A stretch of DNA of 64,000 bases, taken from the NCBI GenBank assembly GCA_028023455.1, contig JAQFVV010012442.1:188001-252000 (forward strand). The letters are read 5' to 3'. The notes under the pieces are model-generated. The model saw only the letters and a list, made by a program, of their open reading frames with translations. It ran no database searches and was not told the origin of the DNA. The translations under genes were made by a program, and so were the position numbers. Shown piece after piece: positions 54,266 through 64,000 of this stretch (its first letter is position 1; every line of letters begins with the position of its first letter). The DNA comes from Epiperipatus broadwayi. Lineage: Eukaryota > Onychophora > Udeonychophora > Euonychophora > Peripatidae.

Positions 54266-54430
54266 AAAATGGTGCCCAATGTGGGCTAGAGAAATGTCAT
54301 ATACCTAATATGAAAAGAAGTCAGAATGGCCTCAGGTTCCATTTTGTAACATATATTTTATTTAGTTACAAATTAGTAAGCTATCATGAAATATTATATT
54401 TAGTTAATAAATGGTGGCCCATCTAGGGCA
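54052..54430 (+). promoter_or_regulatory. Tandem LTR-end/primer-binding-site array, 3 to 4 units
   Basis: A ~136-142 bp unit repeats: GTTACAAATTAG, CAGCTATCATGG, then TTACAAAATGG plus primer-site-like sequence, then TCAGAATGGCCTCAGG. TGG starts lie at 54134 (TGGCTGCCCAACTAGGAC), 54270 (TGGTGCCCAATGTGGGCT) and 54412 (TGGTGGCCCATCTAGGGC). A shorter earlier relic lies at 54057. The middle site matches tRNA-Lys1,2 in 14 of 18 positions. The unit contains both an LTR end and a primer site. Confidence 0.65.
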
Positions 54431-55256
54431 CAAAATAGGCCACATACCTGAGAAGTAATAGTGTATACACTGATGACAGATGTGTAGTTTAAGTTTTTTG
54501 TGTGCATTTTTTTTAAATATAGAAATATTTTGGACTTATGTTTAGATGATGATGATGACTACTATTATTGCATTTTTATATTGATGTTGATAAATAAGAA
54601 GAGCCATAAAACAGCTTAGTTAATAGTTGTCCTGTCTTGATTTTAGCCTCTAAGTCTCCAAGAAAGAGATAAAGGCAGTATTTTATAAATTATAGCCCCT
54701 CAGACTTTGAAGCAAGCAGGGCATAGTGACAGTGTTTGCAATATCCTATTAAGGGTTCTAGTAGCTTAGAGTGATTAAATTGTGGGGATTTTCTGAATGA
54801 TCGTGGAGCAACATGTGTTTTAGTGTTGGAGATGAATTCTTTTATTGATCTCATGATTGTGAGCTGCTAATCATTCTGTAGACTGTTGGTATCTTCCAGA
54901 TTTCCAGGAGAATATTGAGTATTTAACCTGAAGTATGAACTCCATTTTAAATATATGCATGGATTATATAAATTACTGTTAGTTAATTTATTAAAGAAAG
55001 GATAAGAAAAATTATATTTTATGAAAGCATCTAAAAGCTAGATAGATGATGGTACTGACAAGGCATTCTATTATAGGAATGGCTCATTCCTCAATAAGTT
55101 TTCTTTTGAAAACTCTTTGGAGTATATGAGTGAATAGATGGTGTTAACTCTAGATGTGTAAGTGATCAGGAGAAAATGCAAAGCAAATCAAATGAAATAA
55201 AGAATGCAAATATATTTTTAATTCTATAAATAAGAATAAAAAGAAAAGAGATTGAT
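54430..55256 (+). other. Leader of the 54 kb element
   Basis: CTCCAAGAAAGAGA near 54655 and the region 54736-54910 match the leader of the gag-only element at 30000-30290. Non-coding. Confidence 0.65.
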
Positions 55257-55870
55257 ATGGATCAAGATAAAGAAGTAGTCACTGAAGGGATCAGAGCAGA
55301 GGTAAAAAAAGTTACCTAGAGTATTTTCCACTTATAATGGCACTATTGAAAGAAATAACACAGGACATGAGAGAAATGAATCAATGCCAAAAATAAATGA
55401 GGGTTTAGATCAGCACTTCAAAAAATATGAATCTATAAATAGAGAATCTCAAAGATTTGATAATAAAATAGATCAGCCATCACAAGAAATTAATAGTCAA
55501 CTCACTGATTTAAATAAAGGGACAGATAACAGCATGGCTTGTCCAGAAGAAAGAGTAGTACCAGAGGGCCATGCAACCATATCCAAGTCATGTGAATATA
55601 TAGAGAAACAGAATAACCTTTGAGAAGAAGCTGTAATCCAACATATGGTCAAAGTAGAATATGGCTATTTGAACAAAAGGCAAGGCAGGTCAAACCAGGA
55701 ATTAAATAAAGTAACAAAAGAAATCCAGAAAATGATCATGTAACTGACCAAAACATCTGTACAAAAATAGAGAGTATCCTGCAGACTATATTAAAACTGA
55801 AAATAACTAACAGGAAAAGTCACATAGATTATAATGACACACTAAAAAACTATGAAAGGATCATCATAGG
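55257..55870 (+). pseudogene. Gag-like coiled-coil relic of the 54 kb element
   Basis: ATG at 55257 (MDQDKEVVTEGIRAEVKKVT) is followed by a stop. The best open frame is 55384-55623, with QHFKKYESINRESQRFDNKI and KIDQPSQEINSQLTDLNKGT. Charged, heptad-like sequence matches the N-terminal coiled coil of the gag-like protein at 30582-31400 in composition and position (about 1 kb after the primer site). No capsid core and no pol are seen. Further Lys/Gln-rich pieces continue to about 55870 in shifting frames. Confidence 0.5.
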
Positions 55871-58164
55871 GATGTTAATAATATAAGTACTGTCAAGAAA
55901 AAAAAATTAAAATTTTATTCATGATGGAAATATTGGCTTAAAAGTGGAAAACTAAGGAAGCCAATGATGATCCTTACTGCATAAACAGTTCTTAACATTT
56001 GATTTTTTTTTTATGTTTGGGAAAGAGGCAAATGTACATATAGGTTATCAACCCACATAAATATATTCTGATTAAAAATATTATTTATATATATTTCTGT
56101 GTGAACTTATTGTAGATGGTAATAAACAATAGTTATTAATGAGAAATAGTGAAAAGTGAATATTACAAGAATTATTATATGCCATAAGCTTATATTTAAT
56201 AAAAGCAATCACTTATTTAGCTTAGTTTTTCTTTAAAATAAAAAAAAGATAGATAAAAGGTCGCTAAGGTCAATAAATTAATAGAATGGTAAAACACCTG
56301 TTTTTCTGGTATCTCAAAATAGAGACAGTATGAATCTATAAATAAAGAAAAACAGACTATTATAATTACCCATAAGTTACAGATTTTATTCTTTTTATAT
56401 TTTCTGATTGTTTACATTGTCAACAGGGAAAGAAATGCTTTGACAATAGAACTACTAATTATTATTTCAAATTGCTTTTTACCATAATGATTTTTGTTTT
56501 GTGTCAAGGTGACATTTATTTAATTGGGAAGAAATTTGAATCAGGACATAGTCGAGGATGGTGACCAAAACTGCCAGATATTTAAAGCTGATGAGAGAGA
56601 GAAAGGAGTAGATTGCTCAATGGTTATTCAGAGCATCAGTGTTGTGTTATTCAGGGGAGTATTATTCAATCTCTGAAAAACAGTTGATTTTTATACTCTC
56701 CATTTTTTTCTCTTAGAAAAAGTTAGGGCAAAATGTTCAGCTTTTGCTTTGAACAGCATAAAATAAAATGTGCTGATATATAAACACTATGGCATCTAAG
56801 TGTTAAATCCATAAAAATGAAGTTGAATAAAATAAAATAAAATGTTGTTCTAAAGAAAGTGCACAAACTGCTACTGTGGAAAGAAATTGAAACTAGTGTT
56901 TATATATTTTTCTAGCTATAGGACAATGAAGATGCATTGCTCAACTTTTTATTTTGTTTTTTGAAATGTAACATCATGTATTAATTCACTAAACTATCAG
57001 TGGACTCATATATAAGTCATTAATACCCAAAGAAGGGTTGAGTTGAAAGCAAACCACATATGCTGTCTGAGATGATTCCTTTTTGTCTCCTGACCTATTT
57101 AAGGTTCATCAACTTTGAAAGAAGAGAGAGGAGGAAAAAAGAGAAGAAAGAAGATGTATAAAAACCACACAACCAACTTCAGCTAGTCTAAAAATCAGTT
57201 GTTTTAAGTTTTCTTCATATTCATCAAAAGTGCCTGCAATAACTTTTAATGGTAAAAAACAAGCTAAACCAACAGCAGTCAAACAAGGGCAGTCTGTTGT
57301 TTAAATCTAGGACTTTCTTGAGAGATGAAAATACATTGGGTAACTTTAAAATTTAATTACCAATGTTTTTACTTATTAAAAGTAATCATTGAAGCTCTTT
57401 TTATAACATATAAACTTGGTTGGTTATTATTTAATATTACAATGAAAATTTATTGGTGAATGGGTTTTGGATAAGACTATATGACATAATTCATTAAAAG
57501 CAGTTACAAAATATTTCACAAATCATAACATGGCATGAATATGAGATTATAATTACATTTTTGTATTAAATTTAATGTTTAGAATCAGACTAGGTATTAA
57601 TGTTATATAGCAATAAATTAAGTGATTTGACATTTTCAATTATTTAAAAAGTAATTAGAAACTTATTGTAAATAATTTTCTAGTAACCAGTAACACTCAT
57701 ATTATTATGAAAAGTATATATGAATTAACTTTATGTTTACTAAATGTACAAGTATGATAATTATTGATGATGAATAAAGGTAATTTCAATTTAATATTCA
57801 TATATTTTATATTAAGTCATTATAGATTAAATTGAGTATTGCATTAGTGAATACACAACCATAAAGATCATAAAGTAATTCAATTATAGAACTGGTAATG
57901 GTAATATATTTTGGTTTGTTAGAAATTAGATTACTTTGCTTGAATTATATTTAATGTTTGTTGGTGCTTATCATAAATTCAGCGTAAATATTGCAATTGC
58001 ATATCAATATTTGTTTATATGAATTTTGTTTGTTTTTTAGTTGTATTAATGTTATTATAATTCATGACTTTACAACAGACATTACTACCATTGTTTTATT
58101 GTATTAAGTGTTAGATTGCTATTTATTAATTGAAAATCACTCTCATTTACTTTAGTATTATCAT
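55871..58164. other. AT-rich stretch, no gene seen
   Basis: No ORF or clear repeat. A 3' LTR of the 54 kb element could lie here but I find no matching block. Confidence 0.45.
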
Positions 58165-58375
58165 TCCATTACAAATGGCACAATAAAATCTTAATAAATA
58201 AATTCGGATAGTCCTTCCTTGATTTATATTTTTATTCTGTTGTAAATGGTTAGAAATAATTAGACAATGATCATGGGTACAGTAAGACCTATATTTTTAT
58301 TCAGATACAAATGGTGTCTGACATTATGTTACATAATTATTCTGTTAGAAATGGCTTTCAAATTTGTGTGACAAT
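58165..58375 (+). repeat. Four spaced TnnnAAATGG units, primer-site-array-like
   Basis: TTACAAATGG, TTGTAAATGG, ATACAAATGG and TTAGAAATGG put TGG at 58176, 58247, 58312 and 58352. The second and third share the upstream TATATTTTTATTC. It resembles the arrays at 17.6, 54 and 4.7 kb but lacks good tRNA matches. Confidence 0.35.
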
Positions 58376-58660
58376 TACAAGAAGAGGATAGCAACATATT
58401 TATTTTGTTATAATAAAACACAAACAGTGATTTCACTGCTACAACCAGACATTTTAAGTCTAAATAGTCACAAAATAACAACATAATTAGTCACTTACAT
58501 CAAATACACCCTTTATATTAAAAGAACTTGTAAATATTTTGATTGCTTCAGAATGATAATTTTGAACAGTAAAGGTTTATTAATTCTTTTTTTTATTTTA
58601 TTTTCCTCAAAGAACACAATGTTATCCTCATCAAAATTAATGGGTTGGTCCATTTCCTTT

Positions 58661-58766
<106 letters not shown>

Positions 58767-58991
58767 CGATAACTTATAATCATATCCACATCAACCTTTA
58801 ACTATCTGTAATGTTAGGTTATATCCAGTTAAGATTTATGTCTGACTAGACTAATAGGTTTTGCCAGCATATGAAATATATGTTTTGATTTAATGCTTAT
58901 CAAATTTGAGTCAAGATACGCACATATATAGAGACACACTTTATCTGTACTTCATCAAGTGACTTAATAATGAGTCACATATAACTATATA

Positions 58992-58992
<1 letters not shown>

Positions 58993-59040
<48 letters not shown>

Positions 59041-59041
59041 A
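58993..59041. repeat. Compound (CA)n(TA)n microsatellite
   Basis: About 17 CA units then about 8 TA units. Confidence 0.95.
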
Positions 59042-59114
59042 GTGAAAAAAATTCCAAATTTTAGTGTGAGTAAGATTAACCATTAAAAGAATTATATATA
59101 TATTCTATTATTGA

Positions 59115-59285
59115 ATATAAAAATATAATCAATATTATAGACAATTTTATTTTAAATAATAAATTTATTATTTATTAAATAATTAATTTATTAAATATTA
59201 CATTTATAAAATAATAAATAATAAATATTTTTTTTATTTAAAATAAAGTTTTCTATAATATTGATTACATTTTTATATCGAATTA
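59115..59285. repeat. AT-rich fold-back, possible MITE
   Basis: TAATCAATATTATAGA and TTTTATTTTAAATAA on the left are mirrored by TTATTTAAAATAAAG and TCTATAATATTGATTA on the right, arms ~50 bp. The loop is also self-complementary. No TSD can be decided in this AT context. Confidence 0.65.
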
Positions 59286-59344
59286 TAAAAATTATTTTAT
59301 GAACCTGACATAATGGTTTTTATTTAATACCATCATGTGATATA

Positions 59345-60536
59345 TATAATTATTCAAAACAATACAATAATTAATACAGTAAAATATTTTAAAAACAAAT
59401 GTATACCATAATTTAATAAAAATACTTTCAACTATTTATGTAGTCGTTATCAACTAGATTCAAATTGTATTACAAAAAAACCATTACAAATGTATTCAAA
59501 AAAATACATCATACATCAATTTTCCCACAATTCATTAATTTTTATATTGGGAGCCTGACTATTTATCAAATGTTGCTTTTCATTTTTTATTAACTTTGCT
59601 TCTTTAATTTTTCATTTATTATTATTTCTTTCAATACAGAAGATCTTAACTTTATTAAAATCAAAATCAAAGCCATAATTACATGTTACATTATGATCAA
59701 AAAATACTGAAGGTGATTCATCATCATTTCTAACATTCTCTTGTCTTAATTTTTGTACTTGTTTATATAACAACCAATGTACCTTTGATCATTTCTCCAA
59801 TGTACTCCGAGATTCACCTATATATATGCCTTTCCACAAACACTCACTCATTAAAATATTGCACAACTTTGATTTAAAATACTACATCTATTTTTTGAAT
59901 TATTTATAAATCTATTTAAATTAGGAGTAGTATAAAATGTGACTCAACATCTATTGTTATATATCTGTTTTATAAATTTCACTTGTTCATTACAAATAAA
60001 TGATAATGTATCCAAGTATATTTCATTTTATCAATGTCTATAGTACTTAAAATATTACTATTATTATTGAACTTAATAACAATATTATAAGTTAATTTAT
60101 GATCATATCAGATATTTAATAAATCCATAGTAAATACACCTATGTTACTTATTTTATCAGAATTAAATTTACATAACTTATTATTCCTATACAAAAATGA
60201 ATTTAATTTAAACCAGATAATTTATGTACTATTGACAAATTTGAATACTAAGAAATATATCCTCCTTTTTTAATATATTTTATCACCATACAATGAACTA
60301 ATTTATTTTTATTACAAGTAATTTTAATATTCAAACATTGAATTGAAATTTTTTCTTCAAAATATTTACTCCATTTTAAACCTTCTAACCTATTTAATTT
60401 ATTAAATAACAAATTTATGACATCTAAACTTCCACAAACAAAAACATCATCAACATACCTATAATAAATTTTAATACCTTGGTAATATATAAATTATCAA
60501 AAATTATGTCTTCATATCTTGATACTACAAAATTAC
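59345..60536 (-). mobile_element. Penelope-like element, second family, minus-strand copy
   Basis: On the minus strand: RT motif C RYVDDVFVCGSLD (YVDD encoded at 60446-60457), then EGLKWSKYFEEKISIQCLNI, thumb-region pieces, and a GIY-YIG box GIYIGES at about 59812-59833. Then come KVHWLLYKQVQKLRQENVRN and a 3' UTR to about 59345. Copy order and spacing are those of a PLE. The sequence differs from the family at 1-11 kb. Multiple stops. It is 5'-truncated inside the RT and joined at 60536/60537 to an inverted second copy. Confidence 0.75.
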
Positions 60537-61005
60537 ATCTCGGTGTACATTGGAGAAAAGATCAAAGGAGCATTGGTTGTTATATAAACAATTACAAAAA
60601 TTAAGACAAGAGAATGTTAGAAATGATGACATATCACCATCAGTATTTTTTGATCGTAATGTAATGTGTAATTATGGTATTGATTTTAATAACGTTAAGA
60701 TTTTGTGTATTGAAAGATATAATAATAACCACAAAATTAAAGAAGCAATGTTAATAAAATTGAAATCAATATTTGATAAATAAACAGGCTGCCAATATAA
60801 AAAATAATGAATTGTGGGAAAATTGATGTATGAAGGAATTCTTTTTGAATACATTTGCAATGGTTTTTTTTCATACAATTTGAATCTAGTTGATAATGAC
60901 TACATAGATAGTTGAAAGTACTTCTATTAAATTGTGGTACATATTTGTTTTTAAAATATTTTTTACTGTATTAATTATTGTATTAGTTTAAATAATTATA
61001 TATAT
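60537..61005 (+). mobile_element. Penelope-like element, second family, plus-strand tail copy
   Basis: Inverted repeat of 59345-59840. The 77-residue frame 60550-60783 (HWLLYKQLQKLRQENVRNDD, then SVFFDRNVMCNYGIDFNNVK) is the C-terminal half of the GIY-YIG domain. It begins just after the GIY-YIG box of the longer copy and ends at the same 3' UTR. The ATG at 60550 is incidental. Confidence 0.75.
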
Positions 61006-61038
61006 TTTATTATAATTTTAATACAGACATTGATTAAC

Positions 61039-61041
<3 letters not shown>

Positions 61042-61083
<42 letters not shown>

Positions 61084-61101
61084 ATATATATATATATATA
61101 T
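61042..61101. repeat. (TA)n microsatellite between two PLE tails
   Basis: About 28 units with one TATC interruption at 61080. Confidence 0.93.
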
Positions 61102-61125
61102 TAATTCTAATATTTTCACGGATAA

Positions 61126-61545
61126 AAGATGTCATATTATTATTACTATTTGTGGGATATTCCATGTAGTAAAAAAGCTAAATGCTGACGTTTTAGTACA
61201 ATATCAAATACCTTCCTCAGAGCATCCTCTTTCTCAAATCATAAGAATGCACATGAGATTTAAAACCGTTTTTATCATTTTCTTTCTCCTCATATTTAAA
61301 TTCTATTGGTTGAGAAGTTTTAAAATTTATTTTCTTTTCCAATAGCTTCTTCCAAATGCTGTTAATCTTCTTTAATTCACACCTTTCATTTATGCTCTTG
61401 GGCCTTTTAAAAATCTCTATAGCTTCTCTTAGCAATCTCTGGTCATATTGTTCAATTTTTTCTAAAATATTTGTTTTTTTCAAAATTGATATCATGATTT
61501 GTTAATTTTATATGAGAATAAATAGCTGATGAATTGGATTTTTCT
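61126..61545 (-). mobile_element. Penelope-like element, third family, minus-strand tail copy
   Basis: Frame 61217-61495 on the minus strand reads KTNILEKIEQYDQRLLREAI, then EIFKRPKSINERCELKKINS and IWKKLLEKK. This is the C-terminal end of a PLE GIY-YIG domain: 'H.i.f....il......y..Rl.rEaiEI.k....iN', then a W near the end. The coding ends with YDLRKRML. A 3' UTR with a hammerhead-like motif follows and then TA repeats. It is paired as a near-perfect inverted repeat with 61546-61967. Confidence 0.75.
61181..61225 (-). ncRNA. Hammerhead-ribozyme-like motif, left copy
   Basis: On the minus strand: ATGCT, CTGAGGA (CUGANGA box), a 19-base stem II region, AAAA (expected GAAA), C-GTC, then AGCAT. 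ATGCT and AGCAT are complementary and would form helix I. Helix III would be the minimal CG step, which is typical of PLE-associated hammerheads said to work as dimers. One core base (first of GAAA) is mutated. Confidence 0.5.
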
Positions 61546-62580
<1,035 letters not shown>

Positions 62581-64000
62581 ACTTATTTCTAATGAATAAA
62601 TGCTGTTGAAATTGTATAAATTACTAACAATCAAATTCACTAGAAAAAGTGTGCTGAACTTGTTAATGAAACATTTTATGGACTCTCAGTTAATAAATTT
62701 TCTGTTCTTGCTATGCAAAATAAAATTAAAATGGAAAAAAAAAATTTGTCTATCCTAACTCTCTGCATTAATATGATAGACATATATACCAAATAACCTT
62801 ACCATTCACACCTATAAAAATGAGTGATAGAATGTGTGACTTAATAATATTCAATAATTAGTTACAAACAATGTATACAAGCATGGATAAACCACTGACA
62901 ATGGATTTAATTGTTATGAAAATTCTATTGAATGCTAGAAACCTAAAAAAAAAAATTAAAGTCATATACTTTTACTTGGATTATCTTACTGAATTGGAAA
63001 TATTTTTATTTTATGATAAATAAAATTATTCTAATACACGCAAAAGCTGTTTATAATATCCTTTAGAAAATTCTAAGAACATTGCAGATTATTACTGTTT
63101 TTTGTCAAATTACTTTAGCCTGCAGGAGCAATGTTTGTATGTTTTTAATGTTGTTAGTTCATCATTGTCATTGTGAGCTGCGTGCATATTCCTGTTTAAA
63201 CTTTCCGATTTGAACTAATTTTTTTTTTTTATTTTAATGATTAAATGTTGACATGTATTTCTTCCTATTGCCTATAATAGATAGGTAGATTTTTGGGCTT
63301 AATTTAATTTATTATTATTGTTATTTATTTATATGCCTAATCTCCTCTAGAACGTCTTGGAGATTTTGGTATAAATTATACCAAATCGGTAATATTTTTT
63401 TTGGTCTTATGTTAAAAAAAAGGATATTCCCATGCTTATATTATTACTTCATATTAAATACTTTAATATTATGCATTAGTTAATAATAATAGATAGACAT
63501 ATGGAGATATTTATGTCAGTATGCAGAATAGTTAAACATACTTGACAGTATTGACTTTAAGTTGAAATTCAATATTCATAATTCTCACAAGAAATAGATT
63601 CGTTTAAAATTAGTTATTGTTAATATAACATATTATTGTTTGATATGATTTAAAAATCATTTTATATATGATTGTATATTCACATGTGTGTGCACCGTTG
63701 TAAATTATTTTACCAAAGTTGTATTTTTTTTGTTTTTCTATAGGTTTTGGTTGGTGCATATGTCAAAGGAGGAAAAAGCTTTGAGAGTTTGTCTGCTTAT
63801 AGAATTATTTATATGAAGTATGTTAAATACATTTGGGTGAAGAGGTGATTGAAGGGATGATTATATTATGTGGATTAAGCAATGCTCTCCTTGGTTACTT
63901 ATTTGTTGAGCTGTGGGTAGTGGTAGATTTTCTTGTTTAATAATATATGCTGAAATATTTGTATTTCTTAAATGAAGTGGCAAATGCCTCTTTTATTAAT
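62581..64000. other. AT-rich stretch, no gene seen
   Basis: No ORF with recognisable motifs and no repeat of note up to the window edge. Confidence 0.5.

Overview
The window looks like intergenic or intronic DNA from an animal with a very A+T-rich, repeat-loaded genome. I find no intact host gene, no rRNA, no convincing tRNA and nothing bacterial. The evidence is a mix of decayed retroelements known from animals: Penelope-like elements (PLEs) with a GIY-YIG endonuclease, LTR retrotransposons primed by a tRNA-Lys-type site, LINE 3' ends and a piggyBac-like MITE. These sit among very long (TA)n and (ATT)n microsatellites. An invertebrate is likely. The texture reminds me of mollusc, perhaps cephalopod, DNA, but that is an impression, not evidence.

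Layout. 1-1079: 3' end of a LINE. 1547-4487: two PLE copies joined head to head. 4488-4609: TA-centred palindromes. 4650-5800: LTR remnant on the minus strand, related to the element at 53-55 kb. 8690-11217: the longest PLE copy. 11501-24004: two ~2.5 kb direct repeats flanking gag and integrase relics of a Ty3-type element. The left repeat is split by a 3.4 kb solo LTR (13164-16590); the right repeat keeps the empty site. 25902-36180: the most complete object, an LTR element with ~3.3 kb LTRs, primer-binding site, polypurine tract and a gag-like region but no pol. 40482-41227: piggyBac-like MITE. 42120-42850: second LINE 3' end. 43052-44070: fold-back of SINE-like units. 44280-46290: decayed coding-like DNA of unknown origin. 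52660-55870: LTR, tandem primer-binding-site-like array and gag relic. 59345-61005 and 61126-61967: two more head-to-head PLE pairs.

Recurring themes are the real interest. (1) LTR-retrotransposon leaders in which the primer-binding-site unit appears serially duplicated, seen in several elements. (2) PLE fragments fused head to head with both 3' tails pointing outward, one family carrying hammerhead-ribozyme-like motifs at its tail. (3) (TA)n arrays lying at the exact centre of perfect inverted repeats, as if they seed fold-back rearrangements. (4) A gag-only element with unusually long LTRs.

Nothing here forms a working pathway. All coding stretches carry stops or frameshifts, so each element is a fossil or depends on proteins from elsewhere. 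Coordinates of element ends are good to a few bases where stated and approximate otherwise.
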